A DNA stretch of 64,000 bases, from assembly GCA_964503665.1 (NCBI GenBank), contig CAZDAR010000004.1, forward strand, positions 1 to 64,000, written 5' to 3'. Source of the stretch: 40-80 sp964503665. Lineage in GTDB: Bacteria; Bacteroidota; Bacteroidia; Flavobacteriales_D; Crocinitomicaceae. The notes under the pieces were generated by a model, which made no database searches, was not told the origin of the DNA, and saw nothing but the letters and a program-made list of their open reading frames with translations. Each line of letters starts with the position of its first letter. The first letter of the stretch is position 1. Made by a program: the position numbers and the translations under genes. Positions 36,663 through 45,102 of the stretch are shown here, in pieces.

Positions 36663-38192
36663 ATGGAAGATAATAAACCAAAACTCACAAGACAAACTGG
36701 AGCACCCGTTGGAGATAACCAAAACGTACAAACTGCAGGACCAAGAGGACCAATGTTAATGCAAGACGCTTGGTTTCTTGAAAAAATGGCCAACTTTGAT
36801 AGAGAGGTTATTCCAGAAAGACGAATGCACGCAAAAGGTTCTGGTGCGTTTGGAACATTTACGGTAACTCACGACATTACTAAATATACAAAGGCTAAGA
36901 TTTTTAGTGAAGTTGGTAAGAAAACAGAAATGTTCAGCCGCTTTTCTACAGTTGCTGGAGAAAGAGGAGCTGCAGATGCAGAAAGAGATATTAGAGGATT
37001 TGCCCTAAAGTTTTATACCGAAGAGGGTATTTGGGATTTGGTTGGAAATAATACACCAGTATTTTTCTTTCGTGATCCAATGAAGTTTCCAGACTTAAAT
37101 CGTGCTGTAAAGCGAGATCCAAAAACCAATTTAAGAAGTGCTAATAATAACTGGGATTTTTGGACTTTACTTCCTGAATCTTTACACCAAGTTACTATAA
37201 CAATGAGTGATCGTGGTTTACCAACAGGCTACAGACACATGCACGGATTTGGAAGTCACACCTTTAGTTTTATAAATAAAGACAATGTTAGACATTGGGT
37301 GAAGTTTCATTTTGTGACACAACAAGGCATTAAAAACCTTTCTGATGAAGAAGCAGCTAAAATAGTTGGAATGGACAGGGAATCATCACAAAGAGACCTT
37401 TTTGATGCTATTGATAAAATGGATTTTCCAAAATGGAAAATGTTTGTTCAAATTATGACTGAAGAGGAAGCAAAAACGTACCGTTTTCATCCTTTTGATT
37501 TAACTAAAGTATGGTCTAAAAAAGATTTTCCGCTTATTCCTGTTGGAGAATTTGAATTAAATAGAAACCCTGAAAACTATTTTCAAGAAGTAGAACAAGC
37601 TGCTTTTAACCCATTGAATGTGGTTCCTGGAATTGGATTTTCACCCGATAAAATGCTTCAAGGACGTTTGTTTTCTTACGGAGATGCACAACGTTATCGA
37701 TTAGGTGTAAATCATTATCAAATTCCAGTAAACAAACCAACATGTCCTTATCATTCCAACCATAGAGATGGCACAATGCGTGTAGACGGCAATCACGGAA
37801 GTACATTGCATTATGAACCAAACAGTTATGGCGAATGGCAAGAACAGCCAGAATTTAAAGATTCACCTTTAACATTAGATGGAGATGCTTATGCGCACAA
37901 TTTTAGAGATGATGATTATTTTACACAACCAGGTGATTTATTCCGCATTATTAAAGCAGATGGCAAGGAAGAAGTGTTATTTAAGAATACAGCAGCTCAA
38001 GTAGGCGGTGCAGAGAAATTCATTCAAATAAGACATATAAGAAATTGCTTTAAAGCCGATCCAGAATATGGACAGGGTGTGGCAAAAGCATTGGGTTTAT
38101 CTATGGATGAGGTAAATAACTTCGATTTGACACCTTATGATAAATGGGCGCCGAAACCAGATGGTAACCTGAATTCTAAATGTCCGAGATAA
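36663..38192 (+). CDS. katA: Catalase
   Basis: 509 aa, a clade 3-type heme catalase. FDREVIPERRMHAKGSGAFG contains the catalytic His. VTHDITKYTKAKIF, RFSTVAGERGAADAERDIRG and FFFRDPMKFPD form the core. The heme-ligand Tyr is in RLFSYGDAQRYRLG. It dismutates H2O2. It is followed 43 nt later by an FMN reductase gene, forming a small oxidative-stress block. Confidence 0.97.
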   Translation: MEDNKPKLTRQTGAPVGDNQNVQTAGPRGPMLMQDAWFLEKMANFDREVIPERRMHAKGSGAFGTFTVTHDITKYTKAKIFSEVGKKTEMFSRFSTVAGERGAADAERDIRGFALKFYTEEGIWDLVGNNTPVFFFRDPMKFPDLNRAVKRDPKTNLRSANNNWDFWTLLPESLHQVTITMSDRGLPTGYRHMHGFGSHTFSFINKDNVRHWVKFHFVTQQGIKNLSDEEAAKIVGMDRESSQRDLFDAIDKMDFPKWKMFVQIMTEEEAKTYRFHPFDLTKVWSKKDFPLIPVGEFELNRNPENYFQEVEQAAFNPLNVVPGIGFSPDKMLQGRLFSYGDAQRYRLGVNHYQIPVNKPTCPYHSNHRDGTMRVDGNHGSTLHYEPNSYGEWQEQPEFKDSPLTLDGDAYAHNFRDDDYFTQPGDLFRIIKADGKEEVLFKNTAAQVGGAEKFIQIRHIRNCFKADPEYGQGVAKALGLSMDEVNNFDLTPYDKWAPKPDGNLNSKCPR

Positions 38193-38235
38193 AGAAGTTG
38201 TAAAAATTTAAAATTAATTATAAATACAAAATAGT

Positions 38236-38793
38236 ATGAAAAAATATAAAATTGCTGCAATCGTAGGAAGTCTTCGTAAAGAATCCTTTAACTTGAAAAC
38301 TGCCAAAGCTATGATGGCAATGTCTCCAGAATCATTTGATATGGAACTATTAGATATTTCAGGTCTTCCAATGTTCAATGAAGACTTAGAAGCAAATCCA
38401 CCAAAAGAATGGGTAGCATTAAAGGAAAAAATTAGTACAGTTGATGGACTTCTATTTTTAACACCTGAATACAATCGTTCTGTACCTGCAGTTTTAAAAA
38501 ATGCCATTGATGTGGGGTCTCGTCCTTATGGAAAAAATTCGTGGGACGGAAAACCTGCAGCCATTGTAAGTGTTTCTATTGGGAACATTAGCGGTTTTGG
38601 AGCTAATCATCATTTAAGACAGTCGTTAACTTTTGTAAATGTACCAACTATGGCACAGCCAGAAGCATATATAGGTGGTGCTTCTGAACTTTTTGATGAC
38701 AACGGTAAATTGTCAAACGATTCTACCAAAGGATTCTTGAAGAGCTTTTTGGAAGCCTTTGAAAAGTGGGTTGATATTCATGCAAAAAAGTAG
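38236..38793 (+). CDS. NADPH-dependent FMN reductase (ChrR/YieF-like)
   Basis: 185 aa, flavodoxin-like. KIAAIVGSLRKESFNLK (phosphate-binding loop), LFLTPEYNRSVPAVLKNAIDVGSRP (the TPEYN flavin loop) and GKPAAIVSVS are typical of quinone/chromate/FMN reductases. It probably protects against quinone redox cycling together with the catalase upstream. The downstream gene in this block is broken. Confidence 0.93.
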   Translation: MKKYKIAAIVGSLRKESFNLKTAKAMMAMSPESFDMELLDISGLPMFNEDLEANPPKEWVALKEKISTVDGLLFLTPEYNRSVPAVLKNAIDVGSRPYGKNSWDGKPAAIVSVSIGNISGFGANHHLRQSLTFVNVPTMAQPEAYIGGASELFDDNGKLSNDSTKGFLKSFLEAFEKWVDIHAKK

Positions 38794-38831
38794 AGAAAGT
38801 GAAATATTAATAACCTAAAGTTTATCAAACA

Positions 38832-39623
38832 TGAAAAAGAAGTTTGTTAATGCGAAAATTTATCGCAACGAAGCAGCAACTGAAATGATTGTTGACAATG
38901 CCACCTTATGTTTACCCACATTTACATTTAGATTACGTTTGTACATTATCGGAACTGGGACAAGATGGTGCTTTGGCTATTGATGCAGTGACAGGAATAC
39001 TTTCCGTAAAAGACAAGTCAATATTCAATTATGAATATAATCTGGTAATTACTGCTAAAGTGCAAGCAAGTAATGGAAAACACGATGCAGTTTCAAATGT
39101 CACTATTATACTAACGGTTGTTTATGAAGAACCAACAGTTTTAGTTTCATACAGAGATGGTGGTGTTGTTTTTTGGATGGATCCAATTGACAATTACAAA
39201 AGGATGGTTTGTTTTGCAAACGATATTGTTACGAGTAGTGCCGATTGGGGATGTCAAGATGTGATACTTAGTGGTGCAAATGGTCTAGCAATTGGAACGG
39301 GCGCTCAAAATACAAAAGATATTATGGAGGGATATTCCAGCTCTACTTCTGCGGCATATATCTGTGGAAATTTAGTCTTAAATGCCTTTTCGGATTGGTT
39401 TTTACCAAGTCGTGATGAAATGATAGAGATATACACGAATAAAGTAATGGTTAACGCAACTTCAACCGCAAATAGTGGGGTAATCTTAAGTGAAGATGTA
39501 TTGTATTGGTCAAGTAGTCAAGCAACTTATGACAAAGCGTATGATTTCTATTTTAACAATGGAAACACAGAGCCAACTCTTAAGTTAAACGTCTTCTCGG
39601 TGCGAGCTGTTAGAGTATTTTAA
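38832..39623 (+). pseudogene. Chimeric remnant: amidohydrolase start fused to cadherin/DUF1566 protein
   Basis: From ATG 38832, MKKKFVNAKIYRNEAATEMI-VDN reads like the N-terminus of a CodA-type amidohydrolase. After an internal deletion and frame change, MPPYVYPHLHLDYVCTLSELGQDGA (frame from 38889) resembles its metal-site start (PPxVxPHxHLD). The sequence then becomes cadherin-like (AIDAVTGILSVKDKSIFNYE) and ends in a DUF1566/Lcl domain (GFSDWFLPSRDE-like ...AFSDWFLPSRDEMIEIY, YWSSSQ, VRAVRVF). No single protein family has this order, so at least two recombination junctions are implied. A 244-codon frame (38889-39623) might still be translated, but it has no proper start or signal peptide. 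Confidence 0.6.
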
Positions 39624-39652
39624 AAGAAAAATCCAAAAGTATTTTTATAATC

Positions 39653-39693
39653 AAATCCTCAAAGAGTTAATTCTTTGGGGATTTTGTTTTTTT
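39653..39693 (+). terminator. Intrinsic terminator of the chimeric gene
   Basis: AATCCTCAAAGA - gttaat - TCTTTGGGGATT hairpin followed by a T-rich run. Confidence 0.75.
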
Positions 39694-39822
39694 ATACTAT
39701 TCGTTTTTCAAAAGCGAGCTTTGTCGTGAAAGGAGATCGAAAGATTAAGGTGAAGGTGATTTGTAGGTGATTTGGATAGGAAGGAATAGTATTTACGCAA
39801 CCGTCTTTGTTGTATAATACCA

Positions 39823-39999
39823 TTACAAGTTCAGATGCGGAAACTGTTTTCGATGCTTTTCTAGAATCCTGATATGCGAAATAACTTTACCCTCAGTTTC
39901 TTGTTGTAAGCCTTTGACTATTTTATATTTTACTGCATTAGGAATATCATTCTCCCAATCAGAATCAAGTAGATATTTACGTAGTTTTGATTCGCTCAT
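39823..39999 (-). CDS. 58-aa hypothetical protein (antitoxin-like size) next to cas13b
   Basis: Reads MSESKLRKYLLDSDWENDI, then PNAVKYKIVKGLQQETEGKV and ISHIRILEKHRKQFPHLNL. Charged and probably helical, with a size and look like small antitoxins, but no toxin partner is visible on its 3' side. A perfect promoter element (40004-40011) ends 4 nt before the ATG, so the transcript is probably leaderless. It is divergent to cas13b, with only ~140 nt between their ATGs. A role in the CRISPR system is not shown. Confidence 0.5.
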   Translation of the reverse strand: MSESKLRKYLLDSDWENDIPNAVKYKIVKGLQQETEGKVISHIRILEKHRKQFPHLNL

Positions 40000-40003
40000 A
40001 TCT

Positions 40004-40011
40004 CAAAGATA
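40004..40011 (-). promoter_or_regulatory. -7 element TATCTTTG of the 58-aa gene
   Basis: Reverse complement of CAAAGATA; perfect TAnnTTTG, 4 nt upstream of the ATG at 39999. Confidence 0.6.
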
Positions 40012-40084
40012 AAGAATAAGCATTTTAACTTCTCCAATTTTCAAAAACAATTTCAGCGTTATACACTAATATTATTTCATTTAG

Positions 40085-40092
40085 TAACTTTG
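40085..40092 (+). promoter_or_regulatory. -7 element TAACTTTG of cas13b
   Basis: Perfect TAnnTTTG, 46 nt ahead of the cas13b ATG at 40139. It is the only clear promoter found before the nuclease gene. Confidence 0.65.
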
Positions 40093-40138
40093 GAAGAGGA
40101 TAAAATATTTATCTGAAGAGCTACTAATTGAAAAAATT

Positions 40139-40999
40139 ATGAACGAAGAAATTAAAGGACTTGGCGTTTATTATGACCATAGTACCATAAATGACAAACA
40201 CTATTTCGGAGGATATCTTAATCTTGCCCAGAATAATATTGATGCTGTTTTTGACGTATTAGCTGAACGTAATCATTTTGATAAAGGAAAAGAAGGTATT
40301 TATGGTTTGATTAAAGAGTGCTTTTCTGATAAAATATCTGATCCAGAATTCAAAACACGAATTGAGTTTTTAAAACAACACTTTCCTGTTGTTCAATACT
40401 TAGATAAATATGACGAGGGTAGAGCATATTTCAGGGAAAACCTTATTCAATTAGTAAAGTCGATTGATAAATTACGGGGTTTTTACACACACTATTTTCA
40501 TAAAGTTATTCCATTTGACGAATCTTTTTTTGAACTAATTGATTCTATATTTCTTTCAATTGTGATGGAAGTGAAGAAAAATAAAATGAAAGATGATAAA
40601 ACACGACATCTTTTAAATAAAAATCTAAAAGAAGAATTAAACCTACTTTTTATTGATAAGAAAGAGAAATTAAAAAAGGATAAAGCCGCGGGTAAAAAGG
40701 TAAGTCTAAACGATGTAGATATAAAAAATGCTGTTTTAAATGATTCTTTCTATCATTTACTTTATAAAAAAGATGCTGTAAACCAACACTATTCTGCAAA
40801 ATATGAAGTAGAATCTGAGAATAATATTACTATTTCACAAAGTGGTTTATTGTTTTTATTAGGCATGTTCTTGAGTAAAAGAGAAAGTGAAGATTTGCGA
40901 AGTCGAGTAAAAGGATTTAAAGGGAAAATAATTAAAGAAGGAGAAGAAAGAAAAGCAGTCTTAAGTTCATGGCAACTCATTGGGTTTTTTCTCACCTAG
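40139..40999 (+). CDS. cas13b: Cas13b N-terminal part (frameshifted): HEPN1 and start of helical region
   Basis: 286 codons, of which ~272 are family-like; the last codons (after 40954) are out of frame. It holds the first HEPN nuclease motif RGFYTH (R113...H118) in KLRGFYTHYFHK, an N-terminal YFGGYLNLAQNNI typical of Cas13b, and SGLLFLLGMFLSKRESEDLR followed by VKGFKGKI, which leads into the helical domain. Cas13b is the type VI-B effector: with a crRNA it finds complementary RNA, then its two HEPN sites cut RNA. The shift to the second frame happens in the purine tract just after KEGEERK. As written, this part alone lacks HEPN2 and would be inactive. Confidence 0.93.
   Translation: MNEEIKGLGVYYDHSTINDKHYFGGYLNLAQNNIDAVFDVLAERNHFDKGKEGIYGLIKECFSDKISDPEFKTRIEFLKQHFPVVQYLDKYDEGRAYFRENLIQLVKSIDKLRGFYTHYFHKVIPFDESFFELIDSIFLSIVMEVKKNKMKDDKTRHLLNKNLKEELNLLFIDKKEKLKKDKAAGKKVSLNDVDIKNAVLNDSFYHLLYKKDAVNQHYSAKYEVESENNITISQSGLLFLLGMFLSKRESEDLRSRVKGFKGKIIKEGEERKAVLSSWQLIGFFLT
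40936..40968 (+). other. Frameshift site within cas13b
   Basis: Both frames are open here: frame 1 is closed upstream by TAA at 40933-40935 and frame 2 is closed at 40997. The best joint is the A4 run at 40951-40954 (AGA AAA GC): slipping back one base, or restoring one missing A, gives ...EERK-SSLKFMATHWVFSHLGYKG. The SLKFMATH...FS string matches what I recall of Cas13b proteins at this place. The corrected protein is 1151 aa, a normal Cas13b length. Confidence 0.8.
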
Positions 41000-43593
41000 G
41001 CTATAAAGGAGTGAAACATAGACTAACAACAAGTTTCCAACAAGAAGGTTTATTGATTCAAATTATTGATGAATTAAGTAAAGTTCCAGATGAAGTTTAT
41101 TCGACTTTAGATGAAGAAAAACAAAATAGTTTTATTGAAGATATTAATGAATATTTGAAAGAAGGTAAAAAGGTCGAGAGCTTAAATGACTCTTTGGTCG
41201 TTCACCCTGTAATTAGGAAACGGTATGAAGATAAATTCAATTATTTCGTTTTAAGATACTTGGATGAGTTTGCTGAGTTTCCAACACTTCGCTTTCAAAT
41301 TCACTTAGGAAATTTTGTCCATGATAGACGTGAAAAAGAAATAAAAGGAACTCACTTTATAACAGAGCGAGTTGTAAAAGAAAAAATTAAAGTATTTGGG
41401 AATCTCTTAGAATTAAGTAATCTAAAAACTGATTATGTAACTAAAATTGATGCTGAAAATAGTACTGGTTGGGAGATTTTCCCTAATCCTTCGTACAATT
41501 TAGTTTCAAATAACATTCCTATCTTCATTAATCTTCAGAAAAGTGGAAATAAAGATGCTAAGATATTATTCGGACAGATTAACCAAATTAAGAGTTCGAT
41601 TAAAAATGAAACGCGAGGTGAACAAAAATCATCCAAAGAACAAATCACTCAGTTAATTGATGAAAAAATTAAAGGTAAAAAATTTGAAAAGACATATATT
41701 GGTGAACCTACTGCTTTACTTTCGCTTAACGAACTGCCAGCTCTTTTGTATGAACTACTTGTAAACAAGAAAACTGGTGAGGAAGTCGAAGAGATAATGA
41801 TTAACAAACTAATCGAACGATTTGGTGTCATTCAAAACTACAACAACGATGATAAATTACCTACCTCACAAATCACAAAAAACTTAAGGAAGAGTACAAC
41901 AGAAGTTCACTATAACATTCCGAAATTATGCAATGCTATTGCCAAAGAAATCGCTATTACTAAAGAGAAGATTGCTTTAATCAAAGATAACAGAAGTGAT
42001 TTAGCGAAACTTGTAAAAGGAAAACCAATTCGTAAGTATGTGTTTACGACTAGAGAATTAGGGCAAGAGGCAACTTGGTTAGCCGATGACTTAAAACGAT
42101 TTATGGCTGTTGAATGTCGTGAAAATCTGAAAGGATATCAACACAATCAATTACAGCAATCTTTAGCTTTCTTTGAGAAAAAACCAAAAGAAGCATTTGA
42201 CTTATTAAAAGAAATTTGGAATTTTGATAATGAAAAATATAGTTGGAATGCATGGATAAAGCATGCTTTAACTAAATTTAAAAATTTTGATGACCTTTAT
42301 CATTATTATCTAAAAAATAGAAAAGAATTATTTGAGCAATTACTTGTAAACCTTGACTCAAATAAGGACGACAAAAAAGTATTAAGAAAGTTCTTAGAAC
42401 AACAAAACGTATGGACTCTTTTTTACAAAAGACTTTATACAATTGATTCACAAGAAAATCAAATTAAAAAACTCTTATCTAAACCACTGGTATTTCCAAG
42501 AGGGATTTTTGACGAGAAACCCACATTTATTCACGGAGAAAAAATAACCATATCACCAAATTTGTTTGCAGATTGGTATGTCTATTCTTATAGCTCTGAT
42601 CATCAATTTCAACGATTCTATAACTATGAAAGAGATTATCAAGAATTATTTGAAAAGGAAATATTAATTGATGAAGAATTCAAGGAGAATAAAAAGCAAT
42701 TGTCTGGAAGTGAACGTTTTGATTTGTTTAAGCAAAAACAAGATTTACGAATAAAAAAAGTAAAAACACAAGACCTCTTTTTAAAATTAATTGTAGATGA
42801 TGTCTATCAAAAAATATTTGGTAATTCCGTAGAGTTATCGTTAGTAGATTTTTACTTGACGCAAGAAGAACGGTTAAAAAAGGATAGAGAAGCATATCAA
42901 CAAAGTCAAAAACAAGAAGGAGACAAATCAGGTAATATTTTGAATGACAAATTTATTTGGAGTAAACCTATACCATATAAAGAAGGACAAATAAATGAGC
43001 CAAATGTGAAGTTGAAAGACATTGGTAAGTTCAAGCATTTCTTAAAAAATGAAAAAGTTGTAAAATTATTGTCTTATGATTCCACTAAAATATGGTCAAA
43101 ACAGATGTTGGATGATGAATTAATGCTAAAACCAGATTCTTATGAAGTTATTCGAAGAGAGCATTTACTGAAAGATATCCATAAACTTGAAAAAGTAATT
43201 TTAGAGAATTCTAGCTTTGATGGAATAACACACCCTGACAAATTTGAGCAAAAGAAAAATCCTAATTTCAAGTATTATATGGTGAATGGCTTTCTAAGGA
43301 AACTAGATTTGGCAAATGAAGATGAGTTGAAGTGGTTACTTAATCTCAATGAAAAAACATTTGAAGAAGTAACTCTTGAAGATTTGAAATGTAGATCAGA
43401 AATAGTTTGTAAAACTTTCCTACTTATTTTAATTAGAAATAAATTTGCCCATAACCAATTACCTAATAAAATTCATTTCAATTTACTCAAACAATACATT
43501 ACTAAAAGCGATGAAGGCAAGTCATACATTTATACCATATTGGATTTTGTTATTCAAACAACAACTGAGTTTAAGGAAAAACTAAGAAACTAA
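40969..43593 (+). CDS. cas13b: Cas13b C-terminal part (frameshifted): helical domains and HEPN2
   Basis: 874 codons from the Met in MATHWVFSHLGYKG, which is internal in normal Cas13b. It contains the Cas13b helical and lid regions (IDELSKVPDEVYSTLDEEKQ; NYFVLRYLDEFAEFPTLRFQ; DWYVYSYSSDHQFQRFYNYE) and near the end the second HEPN motif RNKFAH (R823...H828 here; R1100...H1105 in the joined protein). The joined protein therefore keeps both RxxxxH sites. The array lies 97 nt downstream. Whether functional protein is made depends on the frameshift: error, decay or recoding. Confidence 0.93.
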   Translation: MATHWVFSHLGYKGVKHRLTTSFQQEGLLIQIIDELSKVPDEVYSTLDEEKQNSFIEDINEYLKEGKKVESLNDSLVVHPVIRKRYEDKFNYFVLRYLDEFAEFPTLRFQIHLGNFVHDRREKEIKGTHFITERVVKEKIKVFGNLLELSNLKTDYVTKIDAENSTGWEIFPNPSYNLVSNNIPIFINLQKSGNKDAKILFGQINQIKSSIKNETRGEQKSSKEQITQLIDEKIKGKKFEKTYIGEPTALLSLNELPALLYELLVNKKTGEEVEEIMINKLIERFGVIQNYNNDDKLPTSQITKNLRKSTTEVHYNIPKLCNAIAKEIAITKEKIALIKDNRSDLAKLVKGKPIRKYVFTTRELGQEATWLADDLKRFMAVECRENLKGYQHNQLQQSLAFFEKKPKEAFDLLKEIWNFDNEKYSWNAWIKHALTKFKNFDDLYHYYLKNRKELFEQLLVNLDSNKDDKKVLRKFLEQQNVWTLFYKRLYTIDSQENQIKKLLSKPLVFPRGIFDEKPTFIHGEKITISPNLFADWYVYSYSSDHQFQRFYNYERDYQELFEKEILIDEEFKENKKQLSGSERFDLFKQKQDLRIKKVKTQDLFLKLIVDDVYQKIFGNSVELSLVDFYLTQEERLKKDREAYQQSQKQEGDKSGNILNDKFIWSKPIPYKEGQINEPNVKLKDIGKFKHFLKNEKVVKLLSYDSTKIWSKQMLDDELMLKPDSYEVIRREHLLKDIHKLEKVILENSSFDGITHPDKFEQKKNPNFKYYMVNGFLRKLDLANEDELKWLLNLNEKTFEEVTLEDLKCRSEIVCKTFLLILIRNKFAHNQLPNKIHFNLLKQYITKSDEGKSYIYTILDFVIQTTTEFKEKLRN

Positions 43594-43690
43594 AAAAGAA
43601 AATTCGTTCATTGACATTGGTAAGTAAATATCGTTTTTAAAATCAAAAATCTGCTTTGCCCATCTATTTATAAGAGTTTGCAACCACATG

Positions 43691-44542
43691 GTTGTAACTG
43701 CTCTTATTTTGAAGGGTAAACACAACNNNNNNNNNNNNNNNNNNNNNNNNNNNNNNNNNNNNNNNNNNNNNNNNNNNNNNNNNNNNNNNNNNNNNNNNNN
43801 NNNNNNNNNNNNNNNNNNNNNNNNNNAAGAGTTTGCAACCACATGGTTGTAACTGCTCTTATTTTGAAGGGTAAACACAACCATCCGCTGTTGTTTCGAT
43901 TGGAAAATTCAGTTGTAACTGCTCTTATTTTGAAGGGTAAACACAACCTGTTGCAAAGTGAGGAACGAGCCTGCAAGTTGTAACTGCTCTTATTTTGAAG
44001 GGTAAACACAACTTGTAGGGCGTTCCGATTAAATACCCGTCTAGTTGTAACTGCTCTTATTTTGAAGGGTAAACACAACCATTGTCTGTGAGGCTTTCGC
44101 ACCAATCAGGTTGTAACTGCTCTTATTTTGAAGGGTAAACACAACCAGACGTTGAGACATCATTTATGTTTATCTGTTGTAACTGCTCTTATTTTGAAGG
44201 GTAAACACAACAGTTGAAGGTGCTGAATTGTATGGTGTCAATGTTGTAACTGCTCTTATTTTGAAGGGTAAACACAACAGCCATTCCGAAATTTCTATTT
44301 TAGCTTTTGTTGTAACTGCTCTTATTTTGAAGGGTAAACACAACACAATCTAACCGCTCAACATTCGGTAATTCGTTGTAACTACTCTTATTTTGAAGGG
44401 TAAACACAACTGATTTGTGGCACACGGTTAAAGAATGGGCGTTGTAACTGCTCTTATTTTGAAGGGTAAACACAACCTACCGTTTCAGGTTCAAATTCTT
44501 GTATAAGTTGTAACTGCTCTTATTTTGAAGGGTAAACACAAC
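43691..44542 (+). CRISPR. Type VI-B CRISPR array, 36-nt repeats
   Basis: Repeats begin GTTGTAACTGCTCTTATTTT and end GGGTAAACACAAC; the ends GTTGT/ACAAC are inverted, as usual for Cas13b repeats. Full copies start at 43691, 43846, 43912, 43977, 44044, 44110, 44176, 44243, 44309, 44375, 44441 and 44507. The ten spacers after the gap are 29-31 nt. The repeat at 44375 has one change (G to A in ACTGCTC). The copies at 43691 and 43846 are probably the same repeat duplicated by the gap. Cas13b crRNAs carry the repeat at the 3' side of the spacer. The cas13b-proximal end is likely the leader, since the variant repeat lies distally. Confidence 0.97.
43727..43826. other. Assembly gap (100 N) inside the CRISPR array
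   Basis: The 55 nt before the gap (43672-43726) and after it (43827-43881) are identical: 19 nt of leader-side sequence plus one full repeat. A 55-nt shared end is what k=55 graph assembly gives, so the real gap may be zero or hide variable leader-end spacers. Confidence 0.9.
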
Positions 44543-44610
44543 TTTTTAGCTTAATACAATCTCACAATTCCCCACGTCCAACCAATCAAATTAATCCTTA
44601 TCTTTACATT

Positions 44611-45000
44611 ATGAAAAGGTTTTTGGTTATATCATTTCTGTTTGTCTTTATAGGTGCTACTACAGCATTTGGCGAACTATTGAAATTACCAGCGCTGATT
44701 CATCATTATAGTGAGCATATTCAAGATGAAAAAAATGACTATTTTTCATTCTTTGATTTCTTAGCGGAACATTATGCGGGAGATATAAACCATTCTGATA
44801 TTCATCATGATCACGATGATTTACCTTTTAAAACGATCAACTCACATATTGCTCAGGTTCTGATCATCGTTCCACAATCGACCTATCATTTTCAACAAGT
44901 TATTTCTGTAAGGTCTATTTTAAAAGTGGTCATTCACACGCAACAGAACTATTCTAACACGCATCTAGATAGCATTTGGCAACCGCCTCGCTTTAGTTAA
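44611..45000 (+). CDS. Exported His-rich small protein of the metal-efflux operon
   Basis: 129 aa. Signal peptide MKRFLVISFLFVFIGATTAFG, then LPALIHHYSEHIQDE and a His/Asp-rich stretch NHSDIHHDHDDLPFK, well suited to bind metal ions. Such proteins commonly sit ahead of CzcA/CusA genes in Bacteroidota; the cusA-like gene starts ~100 nt downstream. It probably acts as periplasmic metal binder or sensor. The promoter-like string TATCTTTA lies just before the ATG. Confidence 0.75.
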   Translation: MKRFLVISFLFVFIGATTAFGELLKLPALIHHYSEHIQDEKNDYFSFFDFLAEHYAGDINHSDIHHDHDDLPFKTINSHIAQVLIIVPQSTYHFQQVISVRSILKVVIHTQQNYSNTHLDSIWQPPRFS

Positions 45001-45102
45001 TCATTCACTTTTTTATTGCAAAAAAGCTAGTTGCTTAATGCATTTTAAGTGTTCTATACTTAAATTTATAGAATACAATCATGAACGATTAACTAAACAA
45101 AT

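Noticed and set aside
40975..40995. -1 slippage on the T6 run (GGGTTTTTTCTC) as the Cas13b frameshift site
   Set aside because: It would join the frames mechanically, but would lose the family-like SLKFMATHWVF sequence that is already encoded in frame 1 upstream. The shift must lie before 40960.
43582..44105. Minus-strand frames across the CRISPR array
   Set aside because: Translations of repeated CRISPR units (VFTLQNKSSYN, LCLPFKIRAVTT) plus N-derived X residues; not genes.
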